DNA from: Deltaproteobacteria bacterium
GTDB lineage: Bacteria > JAGRBM01 > JAHCIT01
NCBI GenBank assembly: GCA_026129095.1
Contig: JAHCIT010000005.1
Location: 1-64,000 of the forward strand
Reading direction: 5' to 3'
Length of the DNA: 64,000 nucleotides
The first letter of the stretch is position 1. Every line of letters starts with the position of its first letter. Position numbers and translations under genes: made by a program. Positions 16,485 to 25,738 of this stretch are shown here, in pieces. The notes beneath the pieces were generated by a model that was not told the origin of the DNA, searched no databases, and worked only from the letters and a program-made list of their open reading frames with translations.

Positions 16485-16713
16485 GGTCGTCATCCAGAAT
16501 CCCATCGATGACCCCGGTATACGCCGCCAGCTTCGGCTTCGCCGTCGGTTCCTTTCGGCAGTAGCCCGGCGAAACCGAAAACATCAGTATCTCCCTCACC
16601 GTATTCCGGTGAACCCCGAACCGGCTCGGCGCTTCACGGCCGCTTAATCTCTCAACCTGACACGCCCGTCTAATCCTCGCATACAACTCCACTTTGTACA
16701 TCTCCCTGGACAC
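16485..16713 (-). pseudogene. istA: istA N-terminal fragment (IS21 transposase)
   Basis: The fragment begins MSREMYKVELYARIRRAC and has an HTH (SRFGVHRNTVREIL) and YTGVIDGILDDD, the start of IstA. It is cut after about 75 of roughly 500 residues at the IS3 end (16484). It lies 60-80 bases inside the IS21 terminal repeat, the normal place for istA. Confidence 0.85.
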
Positions 16714-16803
16714 GCCTCCCGTCCGGCTTTTCCCTCATTCCAGGATCTACCTGACCGAAGGGCTTGCCGGCGGTTCACTTTTGCTCCGCCCTTCACACAC
16801 AAT

Positions 16804-17499
16804 ATGGCCGAATACTCGGCGAACCGGCCTGAGCGGCGTACGGTCAAAAGCTATCTCCAGGACGGGACCCTTTCCCCAGAAGCCATGGAACGGGTTTTTC
16901 TGATCGCAGAGAAATTCTTTCATGTAGCTCCTTGGGATGCGACCGGAGGTGACAATCCTTTTCATCTAAATGCTCCCGGTTGGGGGCTGTCGGACGCGAC
17001 CGTCGTGGTAATCGGAGCGTCCGGGGAAAGTGTCGGCCTGCCGATTTTTGCATCGTCTGATTACATCTGTCGTTTCACGATATGGCGCTGGTATTTTTCG
17101 ACGGTTCAACGCCCGATCCTGAGCTCCTGAAGTCGGTGCGATCCAACAATTTCGAGCGGAAACGGGAGATGCCGAAACCGATGCTGGCCGAAATCGGGAA
17201 ATCCGGCTGGCCGGTCGCCGGGCCCGATGCCTACCCCCGCATCTTGTGGACAGATACGGGTAATGTAAACAAACCGATTACGGAGCGGGAGGTTGATCTT
17301 TAGTACGGCGGTCGCCACTGGCGTGACCGCTTTCATGCGCCTGAACTCGGAAATATTCGATGAACCGTACCCGGAACCTGTCGAGATGACCGTCGCCTGT
17401 GCGGGGTTGCCTGGAATGCCCTCGATTACGCATACGCTCCCGCACCAGATTATCCCTTGGATCGACGAATTGGGGGACGGGCCAGACGATATCGGCTGA
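16804..17499 (+). pseudogene. Frameshifted unknown gene in three pieces
   Basis: Three short open stretches follow each other: 16804-17130, 17082-17303 (another frame) and 17293-17499 (first frame again). Each reads like protein, e.g. FHLNAPGWGLSDATVVVIGA, FFDGSTPDPELLKSVRSN and EPVEMTVACAGLPGMPS. They overlap end to end, as expected for one gene of about 230 residues broken by two frameshifts. I do not recognise the family. It lies immediately after the IS21 end, which probably marks its upstream break. Confidence 0.45.
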
Positions 17500-18066
17500 T
17501 ATCCGGCCGCGTCGGACGTAAAATCGACGTATCTCGCGCGGCGGCATCGTTCAATGCGCCCGGTACGGCACTGGTTCCACAGGTGGCGTAAGGGTCCTGT
17601 AGCGTCACGTCTACGGGCTCCCGTGACAGCGGCTCACCAGACGTACGTCATTGGCAGCACCACGTATTTCGCACGGTAGTTTCGCCTCGGCCACGTATTT
17701 CCGGTGTAAATAGCCCCCCATTATTCCTGATAATGCCGCGCTTCCGGGCCGCACCAGGCAATGGTTTCCCGGTTTACCTGCGCGAATTAGTCATGTGCGC
17801 AAGTTCAGCCCATTTTTATGCAAATGGTTCGTCGCTAACTTGGTTCGGTGATGACCGGCGAGGCCCGAAATGGGTGTCCGCCCAAAAGGGTCATTGTTGA
17901 GCAGACGCGGAACCCGCAGATTGGTGATGAAAGGTCAGGCTGAATCTTGCGCAAGGAAAGATCATTTTTGCTCGGTCCCAGATTCGCCAGAGTTTCAGTG
18001 GGGACGAAAATTCCGGATTTCTGGCCATTTTATTTACCTCCCCTCCGGCCGCATCCTGATCCTGGA
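17500..18066. other. Gene-poor stretch
   Basis: I see no convincing coding region here. Open frames such as 17870-18223 have unlikely composition and end inside the next gene. The repeated phrase CACGTATTTC at about 17660 and 17695 is the only local structure noticed. It is probably decayed flank between the IS debris and the integrase module. Confidence 0.3.
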
Positions 18067-18080
18067 AAAGGAGATCGACA

Positions 18081-18341
18081 TTGGAACCTCAACTCTCTCC
18101 ACTCGCCAGATTCATCTTCGCCAGACTCAAGCGGCGCTCGGCGGTAATTCCCCAGGCATCCCTGTTCATCCGGGATCTGAAAAGCGCCATCCGTCGTCAG
18201 GGCTACGAAATCGCCGGCGATGAACTGGGGCAGGCCTTCGATGAGCTGATCAGGGCAGGTCTGGCGCACCTTAAGGTTCGCAAGGACTACATGGGGCTTA
18301 TCGCGCTAAAACGGTTCGAAGGCCTTAAATCTCAAGATTAA
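18081..18341 (+). CDS. Small winged-helix-like protein of the integrase module
   Basis: This 86-aa protein starts with TTG, chosen because AAAGGAG (18067-18073) lies 7 bases upstream. It is basic and helical, with FDELIRAGLAHLKVRKDYMG resembling the recognition helix and wing of a small DNA-binding protein. It precedes an excisionase-like gene by 18 bases and an integrase by 300. A role in element regulation or a directionality factor is likely from context only. Confidence 0.55.
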   Translation: MEPQLSPLARFIFARLKRRSAVIPQASLFIRDLKSAIRRQGYEIAGDELGQAFDELIRAGLAHLKVRKDYMGLIALKRFEGLKSQD

Positions 18342-18359
18342 CCTCAAAGGAGAAACGCC

Positions 18360-18578
18360 ATGAACAACAATTCCCTCAAGCTGGTGGATGCCGGACTCGT
18401 CCGGATCGACGAATGCTGCCGGTTCCTCGGCATCAGCAGGGCGAAGCTATACGAGGTCATGGACCAGGGTGAACTTCCTTATGTGAAGATCGGCCGATCG
18501 CGGCGGATCCCGCAGCAGGCGATGAAGGAGTTCGCGGCGAGCAGGATAGTGGGCTTAGGCGATTCGCACACCGGCTGA
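18360..18578 (+). CDS. Excisionase-like MerR-type HTH protein
   Basis: This 72-aa protein has the DNA-binding fold of the excisionase/HTH_17 family: IDECCRFLGISRAKLYEVMD, then GELPYVKIGRSRRIP, which is the helix-turn-helix plus the 'YVKIGRSRRIP' wing. Such proteins direct integrase toward excision or act as small regulators. AAAGGAG lies 8 bases before the ATG. The integrase gene follows 64 bases later, so I infer it controls that integrase. Confidence 0.82.
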   Translation: MNNNSLKLVDAGLVRIDECCRFLGISRAKLYEVMDQGELPYVKIGRSRRIPQQAMKEFAASRIVGLGDSHTG

Positions 18579-18642
18579 TCCCGGGTTAAGATGCTTAGTT
18601 AACCTGACCGGGGAAGGTTCCCGGTAGCTACGGAGTCGGAAC

Positions 18643-19944
18643 GTGTCCAGGCGGCGTGGAAAAGGCGAAGGTTCGATTGTCGAGCGAAGGCCCGGCCAGT
18701 GGCTGGCCGTCCTGACCGTCGGCATTGATGCGAACGGCCGCCGGCGGCGGAAGTACGTTTATGGAACGACCAAGAAGGCGGTTCAGGATAAACTGCTGGC
18801 GCTCCGGAGCGATGCCGCGCGGGGATTGATTGTGGCCACCGACCGGATGACGATTGCGGAATTCCTCCGCCGATGGCTCAAGGATTCAGCAAAACTCAGA
18901 TTGAGGCCCACGTCCTATGACCGGTTCGAATGGTTTGTCGAGAAGCAGATTCTGCCGCGAATTGGCGGGGTGCAGCTTACCGCACTAACGCCTGCCCACG
19001 TCCAGGCGCTTTATGCCTCTATGATTCGGGACAAGAAGTCTGCGCGCGCATGCCAGCATGTGCATGTGATTCTTCATTCTGCATTAAACGAGGCCCTGAG
19101 ATGGGGCCTTGTCTCCCGTAACGTCTGCGACGCTGTCCGGAGACCCCGGCATGTGAGCAAGCCTATCCAACCTCTGGATAAGGAACAGGTTCAGAAGTTT
19201 CTCAAACATACCCGCGGAAAGAGGCTTGAAGCGCTCATGATCCTGGCGCTGACCACAGGACTCCGGCAGGGAGAGCTTCTTGCTCTCGATTGGAAGGATC
19301 TGGACCTTGCCGCCGGCACGGTGAGTGTGCGGAAGACGCTTGTAGAGATCAAAGGGGAGTTCTCCATCGGTGAACCCAAGACCGCGCAATCGAACCGGCA
19401 GGTACGGCTGCCGGAAATCGCAGTGCAGGTTCTGAAGGTGCATAAGGAAAAGATGCTGGCCGAAGGGAACATCTCGGCACCGGTATTCTGCGACTCGGAC
19501 GGCGGATATATCCGCAAGAGCAATCTGCTTCGTCGGGACTTCCGGGGGATACTCAAGGCAGCGAAGTTGCCGATGATCCGGTTCCATGACCTGCGCCATA
19601 CGTTTGCGACACTGTCGATTGCCGAAGGCGTACCGATCAAGGTGATCCAGGAGGCGCTTGGTCATAGTTCCGTCACCCTTACGCTCGGGACCTATTCCCA
19701 TGTGCTTCCATCGATGCAGGAAGAGGCCGTCACGAAGCTGAATCGGCTGTTCGGAACGCTGGATTCCCAAGATAGGTTGTACTTAGGTTGTACGAAGGCT
19801 CCGGAGGGTGCCCCAGCGAAGAAGCGGGCTCGGAGAAAGTCCAAGGAAAAACAGGAAGTTAACGATGGTGGCTGGGGTGGGGGTCGAACCCACGACCTAC
19901 GGCTTATGAGACCGTCCGAGATGGGGTTCCACAGGTGGCAATGA
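18643..19944 (+). CDS. Tyrosine site-specific recombinase (integrase)
   Basis: The 433-aa protein starts with GTG after GGAG (18632). It has an AP2-like arm-binding N-terminus, a SAM-like core-binding domain (about 65-150, TIAEFLRRWLKD) and a catalytic domain with Arg in TGLRQGELLALDW, H-x-x-R in FHDLRHTFATL, His in LGHSSVTL and the nucleophile in GTYSHV. All catalytic residues are present, so it may be active. The last ~25 codons (GGGRTHDLRLMRP) are read from a tRNA-derived attachment core, a common feature when int abuts att. The true C-terminus therefore depends on what the element is joined to. Confidence 0.93.
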   Translation: MSRRRGKGEGSIVERRPGQWLAVLTVGIDANGRRRRKYVYGTTKKAVQDKLLALRSDAARGLIVATDRMTIAEFLRRWLKDSAKLRLRPTSYDRFEWFVEKQILPRIGGVQLTALTPAHVQALYASMIRDKKSARACQHVHVILHSALNEALRWGLVSRNVCDAVRRPRHVSKPIQPLDKEQVQKFLKHTRGKRLEALMILALTTGLRQGELLALDWKDLDLAAGTVSVRKTLVEIKGEFSIGEPKTAQSNRQVRLPEIAVQVLKVHKEKMLAEGNISAPVFCDSDGGYIRKSNLLRRDFRGILKAAKLPMIRFHDLRHTFATLSIAEGVPIKVIQEALGHSSVTLTLGTYSHVLPSMQEEAVTKLNRLFGTLDSQDRLYLGCTKAPEGAPAKKRARRKSKEKQEVNDGGWGGGRTHDLRLMRPSEMGFHRWQ

Positions 19945-20037
19945 CGATCCAGAATCGTCTGAAAATCAATAGGTTGCATTGCTTTTGAAATCTGCTGGCG
20001 TCTGCTGAAACCACCTGTTTCCATGGATAGGTTGTAC
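19773..20037 (+). repeat. Arm-type direct repeats around the attachment core
   Basis: TAGGTTGTAC occurs at 19773-19782, 19784-19793 and 20028-20037, with a variant TAGGTTGCAT at about 19970-19979. The first two are one base apart. They flank the tRNA-derived core at 19866-19913 on both sides, the layout of integrase arm-binding sites in an attP. Confidence 0.6.
19866..19913 (-). other. Attachment core: 3' half of a tRNA-Met(CAT) gene
   Basis: On the minus strand the sequence gives an anticodon loop CTCATAA, a T-arm (GTGGGTTCGACCCCCAC), acceptor strand CCCAGCC and ACCA. The 5' half of a tRNA (D-arm, acceptor 5' strand) is absent to the right, so this is not a functional tRNA. It is the integration target carried by the element, or a displaced copy of it. 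Confidence 0.8.
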
Positions 20038-20184
20038 GGGGTTGCTCACGGCAGGGCGATACGGACCGATAAGGGCTCCCTCTGCGACTGTTGCTCATGC
20101 TCAGTGTAAGAACTTCCTCACTGCTGCGTCCTCCATTCCAGGGAAAGCCACTTATCTGGCACCCACAGACAGGAGTAATCGGAA

Positions 20185-22413
20185 ATGCCACGCGACCACA
20201 CTTTTCACCACACACACACACGCAGTAATGGCAACGACCACAATTGTCATGCTCATGGCCACGCCAGGCATTCTCCAGCCGTCACACCCGCCAAGTCTGA
20301 TTTTTACACCTGCCCAATGCATCCCGAAGTAGTGCAGGAAGGGCCGGGAAATTGTCCCAAATGCGGGATGGCACTGGAGCCAGTGACTATTGCTGTCCAG
20401 ACCGAAGAAAACACTGAATTCAATGACATGTCACGCCGGTTCTGGATCAGTCTAGCGCTGACGTTCCCCATATTTCTCCTCGCCATGGGTGAGATGATCC
20501 CCGGGCAATCATTGAGCTGGCTGTTACCGCCGCAACCGACACGCTGGATCCAGTTTTTTCTTGCTACCCCAGTTGTAATGTGGGGTGGCTGGCCATTTTT
20601 CGAACGGATGTGGACATCTTTTCGCAACCGTCACCTGAACATGTTCACCTTGATTGGCATTGGCACCGGTGCTGCATGGGGCTTTAGTGTAGCGGCATTA
20701 CTGGTTCCAGAAATGTTTCCGGCCGGATTCCGGGGACATAACGGAGAAGTTGGGATCTATTTCGAAGCAGCTTCTGTGATTGTTGTGCTTGTTTTGCTCG
20801 GCCAGGTTCTGGAATTGAAAGCGAGAGACCGCACAGCAGGCGCGATCCGGACGTTAATGGATATGGCACCCAAGGTAGCACGGCGCGTAGATCCAGATGG
20901 AACGGAAACAGATATACCCCTGGAGCAAGTTGCAACGAACGACATCCTCCGGGTGCGGCCAGGCGAAAAAATCCCCGTTGACGGGATCATCCAGTCTGGG
21001 AGAAGTTCAGTGGATGAAGCACTTCTTTCGGGCGAGTCCATTCCAGTTGAAAAGGGACCAGGAGATTCGGTCACCGGCGCGACCCTCAACGTAAATGGCA
21101 CATTTTTGATGCAAGCCAGGCAGGTCGGTTCAGCTACAGTTCTGGCCCGTATCGTGCAAATGGTTGGAGAAGCTCAACGCAGCCGTGCTCCGCTCCAGAA
21201 ACTTGCTGACCGGGTTTCAGGGATATTTGTTCCAGCAGTAATTGCCATCGCGGCGATTTCCTTTGCTATTTGGTCAATATGGGGGCCTCAACCTGCATAT
21301 GCATATGCGTTAGCCAGTTCGGTAACCGTGCTCATTATCGCCTGCCCATGCGCACTAGGCTTGGCAACGCCAATGTCAGTCATGGTAGGCGTCGGCCGGG
21401 GAGCGACGATGGGAGTGTTGATCCGAAATGCTGAAGCACTGGAGGCAATGTCCAAAATCGATACCCTTGTCGTTGACAAGACCGGAACACTGACCGACGG
21501 TCGGCCTAAACTGACAAGCATTGAGTCTCTCGGCAGTTGGAATGAGGAAGAGATTCTTCGTCTTGCTGCCGGGCTTGAATTGGGTAGTGAGCATCCACTG
21601 GCTGCATCTATCCTGGCAGCAGCAGAAGACCGGAAACTATCTCCGTCGCTGGTCAGCGGCTTCCAGTCAATCCCGGGGCAAGGCATAGTTGCTTCTCTGA
21701 ACGGAGAACCGGTCGTGCTCGGCAACACCAAACTGATGGATGCCCAGGGGATTGATGTGAATAGTGCAGGAGACCGAGCGAATACAATGCGCTCTCATGG
21801 ACAGACGGTAATGTTTCTCGCTGTCGCGAACCGCTTGCAGGGACTCATAGGTGTCGCTGATCCTGTACGTGAGAGTACTCCTGAGGCAATCCGGGCACTT
21901 CGTGAAGAAGGCGTGCATATTATAATGTTGACCGGAGACAGCCGGATTACAGCCAAGGCAGTCGCCAGTACGTTAGGAATTGACGAGGTATACGCAGAGG
22001 TTTCACCGGCCCAAAAGCATTCGGCAATAAAGCGACTCCAGGCTGAGGGGCGTAAAGTCGCCATGGCGGGCGACGGAGTAAATGATGCCCCCGCCCTGGC
22101 TCAGGCCCATGTTGGAATCGCCATGGGTAATGGCACCGATGTGGCCATGGAGAGTGCGGGAATCACCCTTTTAAAAGGGGACCTTCGAGGCATTGTCAAG
22201 GCACGCCGTCTTAGCCGGGCGACTGTGCAGAATATCCGACAAAACCTGTTTTTTGCCTTTATATACAATGCATTGGGAGTACCAGTGGCAGCTGGAGCTC
22301 TGTATCCCGCATTCGGCATTCACCTCAATCCCATGTTCGCTGCTGCCGCCATGAGTCTTAGCTCGGTATCGGTCATCGTAAATGCCCTGCGGCTCCGAAA
22401 GACGGCCCTATAG
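20185..22413 (+). CDS. Copper-translocating P1B-type ATPase
   Basis: In this 742-aa protein residues 1-35 are His-rich, followed at 41-68 by a heavy-metal-binding domain of the CPMHP...CPKCGM type rather than a CXXC ferredoxin-like domain. The P1B core has the ion-path CPC (about 387-389), TGES-like [19 protein letters not shown] (D431 phosphorylated), SEHPLA and GDGVNDAP (about 628). CPC with this N-terminus is typical of Cu(+)/Ag(+) exporters (CopA/CopB-like). It pumps ions from cytosol to periplasm, where CusCBA could pass them outside. AGGAG precedes the ATG by 9 bases. Confidence 0.93.
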   Translation: MPRDHTFHHTHTRSNGNDHNCHAHGHARHSPAVTPAKSDFYTCPMHPEVVQEGPGNCPKCGMALEPVTIAVQTEENTEFNDMSRRFWISLALTFPIFLLAMGEMIPGQSLSWLLPPQPTRWIQFFLATPVVMWGGWPFFERMWTSFRNRHLNMFTLIGIGTGAAWGFSVAALLVPEMFPAGFRGHNGEVGIYFEAASVIVVLVLLGQVLELKARDRTAGAIRTLMDMAPKVARRVDPDGTETDIPLEQVATNDILRVRPGEKIPVDGIIQSGRSSVDEALLSGESIPVEKGPGDSVTGATLNVNGTFLMQARQVGSATVLARIVQMVGEAQRSRAPLQKLADRVSGIFVPAVIAIAAISFAIWSIWGPQPAYAYALASSVTVLIIACPCALGLATPMSVMVGVGRGATMGVLIRNAEALEAMSKIDTLVVDKTGTLTDGRPKLTSIESLGSWNEEEILRLAAGLELGSEHPLAASILAAAEDRKLSPSLVSGFQSIPGQGIVASLNGEPVVLGNTKLMDAQGIDVNSAGDRANTMRSHGQTVMFLAVANRLQGLIGVADPVRESTPEAIRALREEGVHIIMLTGDSRITAKAVASTLGIDEVYAEVSPAQKHSAIKRLQAEGRKVAMAGDGVNDAPALAQAHVGIAMGNGTDVAMESAGITLLKGDLRGIVKARRLSRATVQNIRQNLFFAFIYNALGVPVAAGALYPAFGIHLNPMFAAAAMSLSSVSVIVNALRLRKTAL

Positions 22414-22511
22414 TGATGATCTCCGTTACGCGGACACTTTCCACAGGTTCACGCCTCCTTTGCCTAAGTGGACTTGCTCCCATTCTGAACAGCGATCAAA
22501 ATGGAAAAGGC

Positions 22512-22916
22512 ATGCGGTTAAAGAAGGCTATACCCGTCGCGCTGGTTGCGTTTTTCACGCTGCAGACAGCTGTCTCGCTTGCCTGTGAGCAGCGGTGCCA
22601 TCGTCCCCTACAAACCGTCAATGAGGTTGAAGTCGATGCCGATTTACCGCCCTGCCACCGGGGAGCCGCAACGCCGGACAACTCTCCGGTAGACAGCCAG
22701 CCCTGCTCCTTCAAGGGATGCATGGACTTGCGGTCATTGGATTCTTCCCACGCAAGCGCGCCGGTCAGTATTCCACTTTCAGGAATCATGATCGCCTTCC
22801 TGTCGTATGCTCCAGGAGTGGATACAAACAAGACTGCCGTTTTCAGCCAATATGCCGGCTTAAGCCCCCCGGCAACCGCGGCTCAAAATCTTGCCACGGT
22901 CATCCTGACACTCTGA
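22512..22916 (+). CDS. Small exported Cys-rich protein
   Basis: From the internal ATG the protein has 134 aa: a Sec signal peptide (MRLKKAIPVALVAFF, cut near AVSLA), then a short mature part with six Cys (CEQRC, PPCH, QPCSFKGC). Near the end is a second hydrophobic stretch. An upstream in-frame ATG at 22413 would add 33 unlikely residues. Cys plus His and position between a copper ATPase and a Cus pump suggest a periplasmic metal carrier or sensor. I do not recognise the family. Confidence 0.5.
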   Translation: MRLKKAIPVALVAFFTLQTAVSLACEQRCHRPLQTVNEVEVDADLPPCHRGAATPDNSPVDSQPCSFKGCMDLRSLDSSHASAPVSIPLSGIMIAFLSYAPGVDTNKTAVFSQYAGLSPPATAAQNLATVILTL

Positions 22917-23059
22917 TCTGTATGTAGTGCCGGTGCATTCTCGCGCCTGCATGTAGCCCTTCGTCGCATCCACCTGTTTCCGGCTCTGGAGCCTGCGTCC
23001 AAGTAACCTATTCTTGGGCGATGACTCGGAGGCCTTGGCACGGCGAAACTGGTTCGCCG

Positions 23060-24430
23060 ATGGATCTGGTCATGAAACCACTATCTTCTGTCAATAATCA
23101 TTTTTCCCGGTGCATCCGGCTTTCGGCCTTGCTGCTTGCCGCCGCACTGGGCTTTGCGGTTCCGGGGTTTGCTGCCCCCCCACCCGTTACGCTGGAGGCA
23201 CTTCTGGCAGAGGCCATCCGCGTCAACCCGCAGCTTGCCGCCGCCCGGTCAAGCGCAGAAGCAGCACAGCAGATGGAACACATCGAAGGCGCGCTGCCGG
23301 ATCCGGAGTTTGTGTTCCAGTACATGGTTACGCCCGCTGAAACCAGGGCTGGGCCGATTCGCTACCGCTTTGAACTGGAGCAAATGGTTCCCTTCTGGGG
23401 CATACGGGGCTTCCGCCGGGAGGCGGCACGAAAGGAGGCAAAGGCGATACGACTGGACTCGGTGGAACGTGAACTTGACGTACTGAGTGAACTGGCCGTC
23501 GCATTCCACGACTGGGATTACGCAGAAGCGGCGCTCAGGATCAACTTCAAAAACAGGGACTTGCTCAATCAGCTCCGCGAGCTGGCTGAACAGCTCTATG
23601 CCGCCGGACAGGTTCCACAAAGCGATACTCTCAAGGCTGTTGTGGAAATAGCCCGGGCCGATGTGGCCGATGCCGGGTTCCGGCGAATGTCGGAGACCGC
23701 TCAAGCGGAAATAAGCGCAATCCTGAACCGCCCGCTTGCCGTCAGCCTGGGCCAGCCGCTCACTGCGGATATGAACTACCCGGTACCAGATCTCGATTCA
23801 CTGGCCGCACGGGCACTTGTCCGGCGCCCGGATCTCCTGGCTGCCGAAGCGATGACAGAGGCCGAACAGGCGCGTCTGGACCTTGCGCGGCGTGAATACT
23901 GGCCAGACCTCAAACTCGGAGCCATGTATGCGCCCGTCAAGGGTGGAACCAACCCCACATTCATGGCTGACGGAGACGACGATTTCGCCATCAAGGCGGG
24001 CATCAACATACCGCTGCAAATCGGACGCCGCCGGGCAGCAGTCGCGGGCAGTACAGCCCGGCTGGAGGCACGCCGGCATGAGCGGGAAGCGCTTAAGGTT
24101 CAGTTGATCCATAAGATTCACGAGCGCCACGAACGGGTACGGGAAACGGAGGCCGTGCTTGATCTCTACCGGAGCCGGATACGCCCCGCTGCAGAGCTTG
24201 AGCTGGAATCAGCCAGGGAAGGATATGTAACCGGACGACTCGGCTTTATCGGCCTGCTCGACAGCCAGCGTTCCTATATAGGTGTCTTGTTTGAAGAAGC
24301 TGCCGCACGGCGCGATCACCGGCAGGAACTGGCCCGACTTTTCAGAACCGCAGGGCTGCTGCCGACAGGGCAGGAGCCGGCCGGGTCCGGCGAACCTCCA
24401 TCTACCCGCCTTGAAAGGAATCTCCCATGA
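23060..24430 (+). CDS. TolC/CusC-family outer-membrane efflux channel
   Basis: It has a signal peptide (about 5-36, ending GFAAP) and two OEP repeats. Long amphipathic helices carry the family pattern: VTLEALLAEAIRVNPQL at the first and DLLAAEAMTEAEQARLDLA at the second. The length (about 456 aa) fits CusC/CzcC. The channel forms a trimer joining the RND pump to the outside. Start codons at 23021, 23060 and 23072 are possible; 23060 or 23072 gives the normal signal peptide. It overlaps the next gene by 4 bases, so the pump genes are translationally coupled. Confidence 0.88.
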   Translation: MDLVMKPLSSVNNHFSRCIRLSALLLAAALGFAVPGFAAPPPVTLEALLAEAIRVNPQLAAARSSAEAAQQMEHIEGALPDPEFVFQYMVTPAETRAGPIRYRFELEQMVPFWGIRGFRREAARKEAKAIRLDSVERELDVLSELAVAFHDWDYAEAALRINFKNRDLLNQLRELAEQLYAAGQVPQSDTLKAVVEIARADVADAGFRRMSETAQAEISAILNRPLAVSLGQPLTADMNYPVPDLDSLAARALVRRPDLLAAEAMTEAEQARLDLARREYWPDLKLGAMYAPVKGGTNPTFMADGDDDFAIKAGINIPLQIGRRRAAVAGSTARLEARRHEREALKVQLIHKIHERHERVRETEAVLDLYRSRIRPAAELELESAREGYVTGRLGFIGLLDSQRSYIGVLFEEAAARRDHRQELARLFRTAGLLPTGQEPAGSGEPPSTRLERNLP

Positions 24431-25719
24431 AAACATTCATCGAAAAATACCGGACTCTCATCGGGAGCATGGCCATCGTCGCCGGCGGGCTCCTGATCTA
24501 CCTGTATCTGAACCCTCCAGCAGACACCTCTAGCTTGCATTCCCATGATGCGGGTCTGGAAACCCATGGCAGCCATGGTACGGTGACTCAGGCAGAACTG
24601 TGGACCTGCTCCATGCATCCGCAGATCCGTCACGATAAACCGGGTGCATGTCCCATTTGCGGGATGCCACTTGTACCGGTAACGGGCCAGGCCGCCAACA
24701 AGCTTGCTGTGGAAACCGATATTGTCCGGAGGCAGCCGCTTAACCGGGAAATACGGGCGGTCGGCAAACTCGCTGTCGATGAAACACGACTTGGATATAT
24801 CACGGCCCGCGTGGGCGGACGTGTGGACCGGCTTTATGTGGGTTTTGTGGGAGCCCCCGTCAGGAGAAACGACCCGCTCGCGGAAATCTACAGTCCGGAA
24901 CTGCTCGTCGCCCAGCGCGAACTGCTGCTCGCTGCCTCCAGGCCGGGCGCATCCGGACAGTTGCTGGAACTGGCCCGGACGAAACTCCGGTTATGGGGCC
25001 TGCTGCCAGCCCAGATAAGCGAAATTGAGGCATCCGGACAGCCCCGGACCCATATCACTCTTTTTGCGCCCCAGGCCGGAACAGTAATCGAAAGGAATGT
25101 TCTTGAAGGCCAGTACGTGAAAGAGGGTGATGTGCTGTTCCAGATTGCCGACTTGAGCACGCTGTGGCTCAACCTCGATATCTACGAAAGCGACTTGTCC
25201 TGGATACGAACCGGCCAGACAGTCGATATCAATGTTGAATCGTACCCCGGCGAATGGTTTTCGGGAACCGTCGCCTTTATTACACCGATGATGGATGACG
25301 CCACGCGTACGGTTCGGGTGCGCGTAAACGTCAGCAACCCGGATGGGCGGATGAAACCGCTGATGTACGCATCGGCGGTCATCCGTGTGCCGTGGAAGTC
25401 CGGAACAGAAAAATTGCCTCTGGCGGTTCGGGCCTCGGCAGTGCTGGATACCGGCACGCGCAAGGTTGTCTACCGGCAGACTCCAGACGGGAATTTTGAG
25501 CCTGTGGACGTAAAACTAGGCCCCCTGTCCCTGGGGGATGACGCGCAGTCCAGGCCCGGACGCTACTACCCAGTGATAGACGGACTCGGCGAAGGTGATG
25601 AGGTGGCCGTCCGCGGCGCTTATCTCATCGACAGCCAGCGGCAGATTGATGGATCGCCAAGCCTTCTGTACCCGGAAGGGCATGGCGGAACCCATGACCA
25701 TTCCCATCACGGGCACTGA
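24427..25719 (+). CDS. cusB: CusB-like periplasmic adaptor with heavy-metal-binding domain
   Basis: The 430-aa protein has an N-terminal membrane anchor or signal (about 9-28), a His-rich linker and a CSMHP...CPICGM heavy-metal-binding domain (59-85) like that of the ATPase upstream. Adaptor domains follow: barrel-sandwich (VGGRVDRLYVGFVGAPVRR), hairpin (SPELLVAQRELLLA), beta-barrel and membrane-proximal regions. CusB-type adaptors receive Cu(I)/Ag(I) and pass it to the RND pump. The C-terminus is His-rich (HGGTHDHSHHGH), an added metal-binding tail. The gene overlaps the channel gene and precedes cusA by 19 bases. Confidence 0.9.
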   Translation: MKTFIEKYRTLIGSMAIVAGGLLIYLYLNPPADTSSLHSHDAGLETHGSHGTVTQAELWTCSMHPQIRHDKPGACPICGMPLVPVTGQAANKLAVETDIVRRQPLNREIRAVGKLAVDETRLGYITARVGGRVDRLYVGFVGAPVRRNDPLAEIYSPELLVAQRELLLAASRPGASGQLLELARTKLRLWGLLPAQISEIEASGQPRTHITLFAPQAGTVIERNVLEGQYVKEGDVLFQIADLSTLWLNLDIYESDLSWIRTGQTVDINVESYPGEWFSGTVAFITPMMDDATRTVRVRVNVSNPDGRMKPLMYASAVIRVPWKSGTEKLPLAVRASAVLDTGTRKVVYRQTPDGNFEPVDVKLGPLSLGDDAQSRPGRYYPVIDGLGEGDEVAVRGAYLIDSQRQIDGSPSLLYPEGHGGTHDHSHHGH

Positions 25720-25738
25720 AACGCAGGGTATAAGAATC

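Larger units (their letters stand above)
15405..16796 (-). mobile_element. Degenerate IS21-family element containing a deleted IS3
   Basis: Both ends are visible. AGGGCGGAGTAAAAGTTTACC at the left (15410-15430) is matched by the inverted end at 16771-16796 (reverse strand AGGGCGGAGCAAAAGTGAACC). Transcribed leftward are the start of istA (16713-16485) and the end of istB (15806-15570), with most of both genes missing. A shortened IS3 occupies the junction. The element is 1.4 kb against about 2-2.5 kb for intact IS21 elements, so it is dead. Confidence 0.8.

Noticed and set aside
17870-18223. 117-aa frame before the excisionase-like gene
   Set aside because: No ribosome site, low protein-likeness, and it overlaps the better supported TTG-start gene at 18081.
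19866-19913. tRNA-Met gene on the minus strand
   Set aside because: Only the anticodon loop, T-arm, acceptor 3' strand and CCA are present; no D-arm or 5' acceptor strand in the following 60 bases.
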